15,983 bases of DNA, from contig USJM01000019.1 of the NCBI GenBank assembly GCA_900555005.1, positions 1 through 15,983 of the forward strand, given 5' to 3'. The notes under the pieces were generated by a model that was not told the DNA's origin, ran no database searches, and saw only the letters and a list, made by a program, of their open reading frames with translations. Source of the stretch: an uncultured Lachnospiraceae bacterium (lineage in GTDB: Bacteria > Bacillota_A > Clostridia > Lachnospirales > Lachnospiraceae). Each line of letters starts with the position of its first letter. Positions within the stretch are counted from its first letter, which is position 1. A program made the translations under genes and the position numbers. Positions 7,374 through 15,393 of the stretch are shown here, piece after piece.

Positions 7374-7548
7374 GTTGCGCGGAAAGTTAAAATAGCGTTA
7401 TAGAGAAGATGAATCAACCCTGAAGTTGACAATATAAGTCCTTATTCCGTCCCCGAAACGGATCCGCAAGCTTAAAGGGAGAAAAAGACAAAAAATCGTT
7501 GAGCTTTTTATTGACATTCGCACATGTCATATCATTTTCTGTCAAATA
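7374..7548. other. Non-coding junction between the accessory region and secA
   Basis: No gene is seen between the transposase stop (7311) and secA (7664). The left part has the hairpin at 7343-7367. In the middle, an isolated TTGACA (7426-7431) has no -10 at proper distance. It may be the outward -35 that IS30-family right ends often carry, but no matching left repeat was found. TCCGT/ACGGA (7446-7450, 7458-7462) form a minor stem. A further TTGACA at 7511-7516 also lacks a good -10. The change from accessory to housekeeping DNA should lie here. Confidence 0.4.
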
Positions 7549-7578
7549 TTGTCACTTCTGCCTCCCATATGTTAGAAT
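7549..7578 (+). promoter_or_regulatory. Extended -10 promoter of secA
   Basis: TTGTCA (7549-7554), 18 bases, then TAGAAT (7573-7578), preceded by TG at 7570-7571 to give an extended -10. It lies 86 bases before the secA ATG. It stands to the right of the proposed element junction, so secA transcription would not depend on the inserted DNA. Confidence 0.6.
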
Positions 7579-7663
7579 AAAACAGATTAGGTTCATTGAA
7601 TATGTAAACGAAAGCAGCCGGGGAGCAATTGCGGGGCCGGCGGTCAAAGGAGCAGAAAAATAT

Positions 7664-9244
7664 ATGGGATTCGCAGATAAGATTTTCGGTACACATTCTG
7701 ACCGGGAATTAAAAAGGATCATGCCGCTTGTAAACAAGGTCGAATCGCTTCGGCCGGCGATGCAGGCTCTGTCAGATGCTGAGCTGAAGGCCAAGACAGA
7801 TGAGTACAGGAAACGTTATCAGGATGGGGAAACGCTTGATCAGCTTCTGCCTGAGGCATTTGCAACTGTCAGGGAAGCTGCAAAAAGAGTGATTGGCCTT
7901 GAGCCATACCGCGTACAGATCATCGGCGGAATCATTCTCCATCAGGGGCGTATAGCGGAGATGAAGACAGGTGAAGGAAAGACCCTCGTCTCCACACTTC
8001 CAGCTTATTTGAATTCCCTGACTGGTCAGGGCGTTCATATCGTGACGGTGAACGATTATCTGGCAAAGCGTGACCATGACTGGATGGCGCCGGTTCATGA
8101 GTTCCTTGGGGTGTCATGTGGCGTAATCCAGAATTCGATGGAGTCACAGGAGAGACGTGCAGAGTATGCGAAGGACATCACATACGTAACGAACAACGAG
8201 GATGGATTTGACTATCTTCGTGACAACATGGTTATTTATAAGGACAGGCTGGTCCAGAGAGAGCTGAACTATGCCATCATTGACGAGGTTGACTCTGTCC
8301 TTATTGATGAAGCCAGGACGCCTTTGATTATCTCCGGCCAGAGCGGAAAGTCGACAAAGCTGTATGAGGTCTGTGATGTGCTGGCCGGTCAGCTTCAGAG
8401 GGGGGAGGCAAGCGGCGAGGTCACGAAGATGACCGCAATTATGGGCGAGGAGATCACTGAAACGGGTGATTTCATCGTGAATGAGAAGGATAAGATCGTC
8501 ACACTGACGCAGCAGGGAATCGAGAAGTGTGAGAAGTTCTTCCATATCAACAACCTGTCTGACCCGGAAAATATTGAGATTCAGAACAACATCATTCTTG
8601 CGCTGCGTGCGCATAATCTGATGTTCCGTGATCGTGATTATATTGTGAAGGATGACGAAGTCCTGATTGTCGATGAGTTCACAGGACGCGTACTTCCGGG
8701 AAGACGTTATTCTGACGGCCTTCACCAGGCAATTGAGGCGAAGGAGCACGTCAAGATTAAGAGAGAGTCGAAAACACTTGCCACCATCACGTTCCAGAAC
8801 TTCTTCAACAAATACGCGAAGAAAGCCGGTATGACCGGTACGGCGCTCACAGAGGAAGAGGAGTTCAGAGACATCTATGGAATGGATGTCATTGTCATTC
8901 CGACAAATAAGCCGGTCATTCGAAAAGACCTGGACGATGCCGTCTATATGACAAAAAAGGAAAAGTACAAGGCGGTGGTTGAGCGGATCAAGGCAGCCCA
9001 TGAGAAGCATCAGCCTGTCCTGGTCGGCACGATCACGATTGAGGTTTCCGAGCTTCTCTCTGACATGCTGCGCAGGGAGGGGATCCCGCATAACGTGCTG
9101 AATGCGAAGTTCCATGAACAGGAGGCAGCCATCATCAAGGATGCCGGTATTCAGATGCGGTCACCATTGCAACCAACATGGCAGGCCGTGGTACCGATAT
9201 CAAGCTGGATGAGGAGGCAAAGAATGCCGGCGGTCTGCTTGTAA
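7664..9244 (+). CDS. secA: Preprotein translocase ATPase SecA, N-terminal part (frameshifted)
   Basis: SecA drives unfolded preproteins through the SecYEG channel by ATP hydrolysis at the cytoplasmic face of the membrane. ATG 7664 follows AAAGGAG (7646-7652) and gives the family N-terminus [18 protein letters not shown]; the frame open further upstream is non-coding. Walker A is MKTGEGKT (100-107), the DEAD-type Walker B is [16 protein letters not shown], and [31 protein letters not shown] (preprotein cross-linking region) and KAGMTGTA are all in place. The true sequence stops matching after [11 protein letters not shown], about residue 497 (near 9154). A one-base loss there sends this frame into about 30 unrelated residues and a stop at 9244. 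The continuation is the next entry. Restoring one base at each of two sites gives 859 residues, a normal SecA length. Confidence 0.95.
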   Translation: MGFADKIFGTHSDRELKRIMPLVNKVESLRPAMQALSDAELKAKTDEYRKRYQDGETLDQLLPEAFATVREAAKRVIGLEPYRVQIIGGIILHQGRIAEMKTGEGKTLVSTLPAYLNSLTGQGVHIVTVNDYLAKRDHDWMAPVHEFLGVSCGVIQNSMESQERRAEYAKDITYVTNNEDGFDYLRDNMVIYKDRLVQRELNYAIIDEVDSVLIDEARTPLIISGQSGKSTKLYEVCDVLAGQLQRGEASGEVTKMTAIMGEEITETGDFIVNEKDKIVTLTQQGIEKCEKFFHINNLSDPENIEIQNNIILALRAHNLMFRDRDYIVKDDEVLIVDEFTGRVLPGRRYSDGLHQAIEAKEHVKIKRESKTLATITFQNFFNKYAKKAGMTGTALTEEEEFRDIYGMDVIVIPTNKPVIRKDLDDAVYMTKKEKYKAVVERIKAAHEKHQPVLVGTITIEVSELLSDMLRREGIPHNVLNAKFHEQEAAIIKDAGIQMRSPLQPTWQAVVPISSWMRRQRMPAVCL

Positions 9245-10206
9245 TCGGCACAGAGCGGCATGAGTCCCGACGGATCGATAACCAGCTGCGTGGCCGTTCC
9301 GGCCGTCAGGGCGACCCTGGTGAGTCCCAGTTCTACATTTCACTGGAGGATGACCTGATGCGGCTGTTTGGCTCTGATAAGATGATGAGCACATTCAGGG
9401 CACTTGGCGTCCATGAGGGTGAACAGATTCAGCATAAGATGCTGTCCAATGCCATTGAAAAGGCGCAGAAGAAGATTGAGTCGAATAACTTTGCAATCAG
9501 AAAGAACCTGCTGGAGTATGACCAGGTCAACAATGAGCAGCGGGAAATTATCTATGCTGAACGCCGCAAGGTTCTGGACGGCGATAACATGAAGGCTTCG
9601 ATTATGAAAATGATCGAGGATTGTGTCAATGAAGGTGTGGATCGTGTTGTCAGCGATGAGAAGAGCTCTGGCGACGACAAGCCGGATCTGGAGGAGCTCA
9701 ATAACCTGATATGTCCTGTCATTCCGCTTCCGCCGATTACGGAAGAAACAATAAAGGGGCAGTCCGCACGCGAGCTTAAGGAAAAGCTGATCAAGGAGGC
9801 GGATGACCTTTATGAGGCGAAGGAGAAAGAGCTGACAGATGCTGGCGCTGATATTCGTGAAATCGAGCGTGTCGTTCTGCTGAAGTCGGTGGATACGCAC
9901 TGGATGAATCACATTGATGACATGGATCAGCTGCGCCAGTCGATCGGACTTGCAGCATACGGGCAGAAGGATCCGCTTGTCCAGTACAAGATGATCGGAT
10001 ACGATATGTTCAATGAGATGACAACCTCCATCCAGAATGATACGCTGAAGATGATGTTCCATGTTCAGGTACAGCAGAAGGTGGAACGAGAGGAGGTCGC
10101 CAAGGTAACCGGTACGAATCGGGATGATTCCGCGCAGAAGCAGCCGGTGAAACGCAAGGCCAAAAAGATTTATCCGAATGACCCGGCCCGTGCGGGAGCG
10201 GCCTGA
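9178..10206 (+). CDS. secA: SecA, C-terminal part (frameshifted, zinc tail lost)
   Basis: This frame carries the rest of SecA. ATG 9178 is the internal methionine of [10 protein letters not shown] and has no ribosome binding site; the frame is coding from about 9154 (DAVTIATN). It contains the motor motif [15 protein letters not shown], then the helical wing and scaffold ([11 protein letters not shown]) and the end linker. In this frame the gene stops early at 10206. Putting one base back near 10186 turns the end into [18 protein letters not shown] with a stop at 10239-10241, the normal zinc-binding SEC-C tail that contacts SecB and lipids. The gene thus shows two independent one-base losses. 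If real, the cell would have no working SecA from this copy. Since SecA is essential, sequencing error or a second copy is more likely. Confidence 0.93.
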   Translation: MAGRGTDIKLDEEAKNAGGLLVIGTERHESRRIDNQLRGRSGRQGDPGESQFYISLEDDLMRLFGSDKMMSTFRALGVHEGEQIQHKMLSNAIEKAQKKIESNNFAIRKNLLEYDQVNNEQREIIYAERRKVLDGDNMKASIMKMIEDCVNEGVDRVVSDEKSSGDDKPDLEELNNLICPVIPLPPITEETIKGQSARELKEKLIKEADDLYEAKEKELTDAGADIREIERVVLLKSVDTHWMNHIDDMDQLRQSIGLAAYGQKDPLVQYKMIGYDMFNEMTTSIQNDTLKMMFHVQVQQKVEREEVAKVTGTNRDDSAQKQPVKRKAKKIYPNDPARAGAA

Positions 10207-10329
10207 AATACAAGCAGTGCCACGGAAGAAAGCCGGTCTGACGCGGAAGGACTGGACCAGTATCTGAAGCCAGAAGGCAGAAACAGCCCTGGCTGGATCG
10301 CTATGTGTATAGGAAAGAGAGATTGACAA

Positions 10330-11466
10330 GTGGTCGAATTAGACGATCTGAAGACGAAACTGAAAACATATGAGCAGCCACTCGCGGAGATGAAAAGTTC
10401 ACTCGATCTTGAAAACAAGGAAAAGCGAATCGAGGAACTTCACATGACGATGTCTGAACCGGATTTCTGGACGAATACAGAGAAGGCGACCAGAACCCAG
10501 AAGGAGCTTGGTGCGCTTCAGAACGACATCGCGGATTACAAGAAACTCAGTGGACAGTATGAGGAGCTTCTGCTGCTGATTGACATGGCCAATGAGGATG
10601 GGGATGCATCTGTCATTGATGACGTGAGGGAAAGTGAACAGGAATTCGAGAAGAATTTTGATTCTGTCCGAATCCGTACACTGCTCTCCGGCCAGTATGA
10701 CAACAGCAACGCAATTGTTACTCTGCATTCCGGAGCAGGCGGGACAGAAGCCTGTGATTGGTGCAACATGCTCTTCAGAATGTACTCGCGCTGGATTGAA
10801 CGGCATGGGTTCTCGATGGAGGTGCTTGATTCTCTGGAAGGTGATGAGGCAGGACTGAAGTCGGTTACCTTCCAGGTGAATGGAGAGAATGCCTATGGAC
10901 TTTTGAAGTCGGAGATGGGTATCCACCGCCTGGTTCGGATTTCACCGTTTAATGCAGCAGGAAAGCGTCAGACATCTTTTGTATCCTGTGATGTCATGCC
11001 GGATATCGAGGAAGATGTGGATATTGAAATTCGTCCTGAAGATATCAGAATCGATACATACCGTTCAAGCGGAGCCGGCGGACAGCATATCAACAAAACC
11101 TCGTCTGCGATTCGTATCACGCATTATCCGACCGGTATTGTCGTCACCTGCCAGAATGAACGCTCCCAGTTCCAGAATAAGGCGAAGGCAATGCAGATTC
11201 TGAAATCCAGACTTTACATGCTGAAGCTGGAGGAGAATGAGGAAAAGGCGGCGGATATCCGCGGAGAAGTGAAGGATATTGCGTGGGGATCCCAGATCCG
11301 CTCCTATGTCTTCCAGCCATATACAATGGTGAAGGATCTGAGAACAGGTTATGAGACCGGGAATGTACAGGGTGTCATGGATGGCGATCTGGATCCGTTC
11401 ATTAATGCTTATTTGAAGTGGGACAGCCTTGGAAGACCGGACCGAAAGGCTCAGACAGCGGATTGA
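10330..11466 (+). CDS. prfB: Peptide chain release factor 2
   Basis: RF2 recognises UGA and UAA stop codons and triggers peptide release on the ribosome. The 378-residue product has the SPF tripeptide (205-207) that reads the stop codon and the GGQ motif (250-252 in SGAGGQHINKTSSA) that enters the peptidyl transferase centre. GTG 10330 is the start; the purine-rich AGGAAAGAGAG (10311-10321) is a modest ribosome binding site. Most bacterial prfB genes carry an in-frame UGA at codon 26 and a +1 shift that lets RF2 limit its own synthesis. Here codons 25 and 26 are CTC GAT (10402-10407), encoding the same Leu-Asp without any shift, and no AGGGGG element precedes them. The gene lies 88 bases after the native end of secA, a usual Firmicute arrangement. 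Confidence 0.96.
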   Translation: MVELDDLKTKLKTYEQPLAEMKSSLDLENKEKRIEELHMTMSEPDFWTNTEKATRTQKELGALQNDIADYKKLSGQYEELLLLIDMANEDGDASVIDDVRESEQEFEKNFDSVRIRTLLSGQYDNSNAIVTLHSGAGGTEACDWCNMLFRMYSRWIERHGFSMEVLDSLEGDEAGLKSVTFQVNGENAYGLLKSEMGIHRLVRISPFNAAGKRQTSFVSCDVMPDIEEDVDIEIRPEDIRIDTYRSSGAGGQHINKTSSAIRITHYPTGIVVTCQNERSQFQNKAKAMQILKSRLYMLKLEENEEKAADIRGEVKDIAWGSQIRSYVFQPYTMVKDLRTGYETGNVQGVMDGDLDPFINAYLKWDSLGRPDRKAQTAD

Positions 11467-11527
11467 GTCTGCAGGCGGGATGTTTATATTCGCACTGGTA
11501 GCAGAAACACAATAATTTTAGGGAGTC

Positions 11528-11593
11528 AGACCTTTGGCTTTCGGAGGAGTTCATCTGAAAAGAGAATAGCCGACCGGAGCTGAAGGTCTTTTT
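11528..11593 (+). terminator. Long stem-loop with T-run after prfB (terminator or leader)
   Basis: AGACCTTTGGCT (11528-11539) can pair with AGCTGAAGGTCT (11578-11589) over 12 positions, two of them G-U. The T-run is at 11589-11593. The 38-base loop is long for a simple terminator and holds competing short pairs (GGCT/AGCC, TCGG/CCGA). It ends 35 bases before the next start codon. It may terminate secA-prfB transcription or act as an attenuator-like leader of the SPFH operon. No known riboswitch class is recognised. Confidence 0.45.
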
Positions 11594-11628
11594 AGAGGCG
11601 GCAGTCTGCAGCCAGAAAAGGAGAAACT

Positions 11629-12825
11629 ATGGGAATTATTCGTGCGGCAGTTGGTTCTGTGTCCGGGGCTTTGAGAGACCAGTGGAAGGACGCGGTTGAA
11701 CCCGTTGATATGGGGGCTCAGACGCTTTTTACAAGGGGCATGCAGAAAAAAGGACAGTCATATGTGAAGGGCGGAGAGGTGATCTCAAATGGTTCGGTCA
11801 TCCATGTCTACGACAATCAGTTTATGCTTCTGACAGACGGAGGGAAGATCATCGACTATTCTGCGGAGCCCGGATATTTTGTGGTGGATAATTCCTCACA
11901 GCCTTCTCTGTTTCAGGGGGAGATCAAAAAAAGCCTGAGGGAGGTCTGGGAACGTTTCAAGTTTGGGGGGACAACACCTCAGGACCAGAGAGTTTTTTTC
12001 ATCAACCTGCAGGAGATCAAGGGGATTCGCTTTGGAACCAGGAATGCGATCAATTATTTCGACAGTTTCTATAATTCAGAATTGTTTCTGAGAGCGTTTG
12101 GCAGTTACTCGATCCGGATCACCAATCCGCTTCTGTTTTACGCAAACTGTGTGCCGAGAAATGCGTCGCACGTCGAAGTGGAGGATATCAACGAGCAGTT
12201 CCTGAACGAGTTTCTTGAAGCCCTCCAGGCTGCAATCAATAAGATGAGCGCTGATGGAGTCCGGATTTCCTATGTAGCTGGCAAGGGGACGGAGCTTTCC
12301 AGGTACATGGCAGACGCGCTTGACGAGAGTTGGACAAAGACAAGGGGAATAGAGATTGTATCGGTCGGGATTGGCAGCATCTCCTATGATGAACAGTCGC
12401 AGAAGCTGATCAACATGCGCAATCAGGGTGCAATGATGCAGGATCCGTCAATCCGGGAAGGCTTTGTGCAGAGTTCGATTGCACAGGGGCTGCAGTCTGC
12501 AGGATCGAATCCTGCAGGAGCGGGAGCAGCCTATATGGGAATGGGATTTGGCATGCAGTCGGCCGGTGCTTTTACTCAGTCTGCAAGTCAGATGAATATG
12601 ATGCAGATGCAGATGAACCAGGCAAGCGGACAGAATCCGTACGGACAGCAGAATCCATATCAGCAGCCGGGGCAGTATGCACAGAACACACAGGGCAGCC
12701 AGCAGGTATCGGGAGCTCCGGCAGGAGCTCGTGCCAAGCAGCCAGGAGAATGGTTCTGCCCAAACTGCGGGCATCTGAATGCCGGAAAGTTCTGCACGGA
12801 GTGCGGAACGAAAAAACCGGAGTAA
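11629..12825 (+). CDS. SPFH-domain protein with C-terminal zinc ribbon (YdjI-like)
   Basis: ATG 11629 follows AAAAGGAG (11616-11623) at 5 bases. The 398-residue product has the SPFH/virion-core-like domain (about 20-280) known from B. subtilis YdjI: FTRGMQKKGQ, QEIKGIRFGT and SYSIRITNPLLFY. A Met/Gln/Asn-rich, low-complexity segment (about 310-360) follows. A zinc ribbon closes the protein, with Cys pairs 377/380 and 389/392. There is no clear membrane segment, so membrane contact is probably through partners. In B. subtilis, as I recall, YdjI works with the membrane proteins YdjG and YdjH to bring PspA to stressed membranes. The next two genes are the matching partners, but no pspA lies in the window. 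Family assignment is firm; the stress role is by analogy. Confidence 0.88.
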   Translation: MGIIRAAVGSVSGALRDQWKDAVEPVDMGAQTLFTRGMQKKGQSYVKGGEVISNGSVIHVYDNQFMLLTDGGKIIDYSAEPGYFVVDNSSQPSLFQGEIKKSLREVWERFKFGGTTPQDQRVFFINLQEIKGIRFGTRNAINYFDSFYNSELFLRAFGSYSIRITNPLLFYANCVPRNASHVEVEDINEQFLNEFLEALQAAINKMSADGVRISYVAGKGTELSRYMADALDESWTKTRGIEIVSVGIGSISYDEQSQKLINMRNQGAMMQDPSIREGFVQSSIAQGLQSAGSNPAGAGAAYMGMGFGMQSAGAFTQSASQMNMMQMQMNQASGQNPYGQQNPYQQPGQYAQNTQGSQQVSGAPAGARAKQPGEWFCPNCGHLNAGKFCTECGTKKPE

Positions 12826-12872
12826 CTGAAAGGATGAGGCGGCCGGGATGAACCGGAAGAAGGAGTGCTTGT

Positions 12873-13973
12873 ATGGCAACGATTACATATAAGTGTCCCA
12901 ATTGCGGCGGTGGACTGAGGTTTGATCCGAAGCTGCAGAAGTTCAAGTGCGATTTCTGTCTGTCAGAGTTTACCCAGGAGGAATTGGAAAAGCTGACACC
13001 GCAGCAGGCAGGAGATCAAACAGTTTCAGAAGAGGAAGCCGCATATCTCGGACAGAAGGAGAAAGAGCCATCCACTGAAGGAAAGAATGAGGGCCAGACG
13101 GGGGCAGTTCTGTATACCTGCCCGAGCTGCGGTGCAACCGTGATCACGGATGAGACAACCGCTGCGACCTTCTGCTATTATTGCCACAATCCGATCGTTC
13201 TGGAAGGGAAGCTGTCGGGGAAATATCTGCCGGACAGACTGATCCCATTCAAGTACGATAAAAAGAAAGCGGAGGAGATTTTTCTGGACTATGTCCGTCA
13301 TAAACGCTTCGTGCCGAAGGCTTTTTTCACAAAAGACCAGGTTGAGAAGCTGTCAGGCGTGTATTATCCGTTCTGGGTATATCATGCTTCCGTTGACGGA
13401 CAGATGAGTGCAGCTGCAAACCGAATTCGGACATGGGTGACAGGCGACATGGAATACACAGAAACCAGGGTATTCCATGTGGAGAGAGGTGGACAGATTG
13501 ACATTCAGAATCTGTCCAGAAATGCACTTCAGGAAAGTGATAAAAATCTGATCAATGCGGTTATGCCATTCCGGCTTGGAGAGGCAAAGCCATTTACCAT
13601 TGGCTATCTGCAGGGATTTGTTGCCCAGAAGCGGGACATCGAGTCGGAACAGATCGCAAAAGAGATGCAGGACAGGGCAAAACGATATGCAGAGCATGCT
13701 CTGGAGAGGACGATGGAGGAATATTCAGTTGTCACTGGAAAACAATCGTCCTTCAGCATAGAGTCGGAGCAATATGCATACATGCTTCTTCCGGTCTGGC
13801 TGCTGACATACAAGGCACTGGACGGAGCAAAGTATTACTTTGCTATGAATGGCCAGACAGGGGAAATTCATGGCAGGCTTCCAGTCGATGTTGTGAAGCT
13901 GTCGGCTTTTGCGGGGGTGCTTGGAGGGAGCCTGTTTGTGATTGTCCTGGCACTGTTATATTTTCTGATGTGA
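12873..13973 (+). CDS. Membrane protein with two zinc ribbons (YdjG-like)
   Basis: ATG 12873 follows AAGGAG (12860-12865). The 366-residue protein begins with a zinc ribbon (C8/C11, C26/C29), then a Glu/Lys-rich linker and a second zinc ribbon (C83/C86, C101/C104). A conserved core follows (YLPDRLIPFKYDKKKAEE, GVYYPFWVYHA, LLPVWLLTYKA). A single membrane segment sits at the extreme C-terminus (about 344-365), so most of the protein should face the cytoplasm. Such proteins are often annotated as TFIIB-type zinc ribbon or RNA polymerase subunit P-like from the first finger, but the rest has no transcription-factor features. It sits 47 bases after the SPFH gene and 12 bases before the TPM gene, as in the ydjGHI set, and probably anchors that complex. 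Confidence 0.82.
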   Translation: MATITYKCPNCGGGLRFDPKLQKFKCDFCLSEFTQEELEKLTPQQAGDQTVSEEEAAYLGQKEKEPSTEGKNEGQTGAVLYTCPSCGATVITDETTAATFCYYCHNPIVLEGKLSGKYLPDRLIPFKYDKKKAEEIFLDYVRHKRFVPKAFFTKDQVEKLSGVYYPFWVYHASVDGQMSAAANRIRTWVTGDMEYTETRVFHVERGGQIDIQNLSRNALQESDKNLINAVMPFRLGEAKPFTIGYLQGFVAQKRDIESEQIAKEMQDRAKRYAEHALERTMEEYSVVTGKQSSFSIESEQYAYMLLPVWLLTYKALDGAKYYFAMNGQTGEIHGRLPVDVVKLSAFAGVLGGSLFVIVLALLYFLM

Positions 13974-13985
13974 GGAGGAATGCCT

Positions 13986-14909
13986 ATGAATATCAGAAAA
14001 AACAGAGAAGACAGCGTTTCCAGGCTGGTGACGGGATTTTTTCTGCTATTGGCTGCAGCAGTCCTGGGAATTTCGGGAGCATGCAGTCAGCGTGCATTCG
14101 GAGCAGAGTCAGAGAACAACACAGGACTGATTTATGCATCCGGCAGCAGGCTGGCCAGTGTGGAAGACCGCGCACAGCTGCTTACGGAAGAGGAAGAGGC
14201 AGAACTGCTGCAGCAGGCTGCTGAGCTCTCCCAGAAGACCGGATATGAATTTCGGCTTGTCACAACGAATCAGACAGAAGGAAAGACAACGCAGCAGTTT
14301 GCGGAGGCGTACTTTGAGTCCCTGACAGATGATGGCCCGGAAACAGCAAGCGGAGCCAGCTATGTCATTGACATGGATAACCGTCAGATCTACATTGCAA
14401 CCTATGGCGGTCTGCAGTATTATCTGACAGATGCAAGAGTCGATACACTTCTGGATCATGCGTATGAGTATGTCAGCGAGGGAGAATACGACAAAACATT
14501 CAAAAGCATGCTGAAGGACACAGGCCGTTATTACAATAAGGGGATCCAGGACGGAACACGGATCATAAACCGGGATACAGGTGAGGTGACCGTTTACCAC
14601 AAGCCGAAGACCGTTACCCCGGTCAAGATCCTGATATCCCTTCTGGCGGGGGCAGCCGGTTTTCTGGCGTTTTTTGCTTCTGTGAAAGGCGCTTATTCGA
14701 TGAAAGGTGTTTCGGGGGATGGATTTTCGGAGAGAGACCAGGTCGGGCTTACATTGAAAAGGCGGGATGACAGGCTTGTAAACCAGTTTATAACATCAAG
14801 ACGAATTCCCAGAAATGAAAGCGGAGGAGGGTCATCCGGCGGCGGGACAACGTCAACGCACACAACATCAGGCGGCTATTCAGCAGGCGGAGGCGGAAGA
14901 AGTTTCTGA
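13986..14909 (+). CDS. TPM-domain membrane protein (YdjH-like)
   Basis: ATG 13986 is chosen because GGAGG (13974-13978) is 7 bases upstream; ATG 13980 would overlap the ribosome binding site. The 307-residue protein has a basic N-terminus and a hydrophobic segment (about 14-32), a signal peptide or anchor. A SGAC sequence is only a weak lipobox. The TPM domain (DUF477; about 45-165) follows, including GYEFRLVT, SYVIDMDNRQIYIATYGG and SEGEYDKTF. A second membrane segment lies near 212-235, and the Gly/Ser/Thr-rich tail ends GGYSAGGGGRSF. TPM domains occur in membrane-stress and photosystem-repair proteins; some have been reported to have acid phosphatase activity. The TPM domain should be extracytoplasmic and the Gly-rich tail cytoplasmic. 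Confidence 0.85.
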   Translation: MNIRKNREDSVSRLVTGFFLLLAAAVLGISGACSQRAFGAESENNTGLIYASGSRLASVEDRAQLLTEEEEAELLQQAAELSQKTGYEFRLVTTNQTEGKTTQQFAEAYFESLTDDGPETASGASYVIDMDNRQIYIATYGGLQYYLTDARVDTLLDHAYEYVSEGEYDKTFKSMLKDTGRYYNKGIQDGTRIINRDTGEVTVYHKPKTVTPVKILISLLAGAAGFLAFFASVKGAYSMKGVSGDGFSERDQVGLTLKRRDDRLVNQFITSRRIPRNESGGGSSGGGTTSTHTTSGGYSAGGGGRSF

Positions 14910-14911
14910 AG

Positions 14912-15358
14912 ATGCAGAATGAGCAGAAAAAGTATTATGTCGTGACACAGAATGCGATTCCGGAGGTTTTATTGAAGGTTGTGGAGGTGAAAAGACTTCT
15001 GGAGGGAAAGAATCCACCTTCAGTGATTGAAGCAACCGATCAAGTCGGAATCTCAAGAAGTTCCTTTTACAAATATAAGGATGACATATTTGAATTTCAT
15101 GAGAATGTAAGGGGAAAGACAATCACATTTCTTATCGAAATGCGGGATGAGCCGGGGCTTCTGAGCGATGTGCTGATGATTGTCGCCAGGTCACGTGCAA
15201 ACATTCTGACAATTCATCAGTCTATCCCGGTATCGGGAATGGCCTCGACCTCGATCAGTGTTCAGGTGATGCCTGAGACCGGGGACGTAACGGAGATGAT
15301 GGATCAGATCGATGCGATGGACGGGGTGAAGTCGTTGAGAATTCTCGGCGCAGAATAG
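14912..15358 (+). CDS. ACT-domain protein, UPF0735/PheB type
   Basis: The 148-residue product has the length and sequence of the UPF0735 (PheB-like) family: N-terminal YYVVTQNAIPEVLLKVVEVK, a short helix-turn-helix-like part (VGISRSSFYKYKDDIFEF), then an ACT domain from about residue 70 (TITFLIEMRDEPGLLSDVL...SRANILTIHQSIP). ACT domains bind amino acids and control amino acid metabolism. ATG 14912 lies 2 bases after the TPM stop, so it is probably translationally coupled to that operon. Functionally it fits better with thrH, 35 bases downstream. In other Clostridia this family often precedes homoserine dehydrogenase or threonine genes, so a regulatory role in that pathway is likely but not shown. 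Confidence 0.9.
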   Translation: MQNEQKKYYVVTQNAIPEVLLKVVEVKRLLEGKNPPSVIEATDQVGISRSSFYKYKDDIFEFHENVRGKTITFLIEMRDEPGLLSDVLMIVARSRANILTIHQSIPVSGMASTSISVQVMPETGDVTEMMDQIDAMDGVKSLRILGAE

Positions 15359-15393
15359 TCAGACAGTTGACAGATTTCAGGAGGAGAAGTGAC

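Noticed and set aside
1..7440. Prophage or conjugative element core genes
   Set aside because: No integrase, relaxase, capsid, portal, terminase or type IV secretion gene is present; accessory character rests only on the IS30 transposase, orphan genes and the RHH-like protein.
7469..7511. Possible terminator formed by AAGCT and AGCTT before secA
   Set aside because: Only 5 pairs with a 26-base, A-rich loop; too weak to support.
7499..7663. N-terminal extension of SecA from TTG 7499
   Set aside because: It would include the promoter, and the family N-terminus begins exactly at ATG 7664 after AAAGGAG.
8144..10329. Long open frames on the minus strand opposite secA (8144-9115 and 9340-10329)
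   Set aside because: They mirror a strongly conserved coding gene, give low-complexity Leu/Ile/Arg-rich translations without family motifs, and lack ribosome binding sites.
13970..14224. Overlapping plus-strand frame starting at 13970
   Set aside because: It is an out-of-frame reading of the TPM gene with an Arg-rich, unlikely composition.
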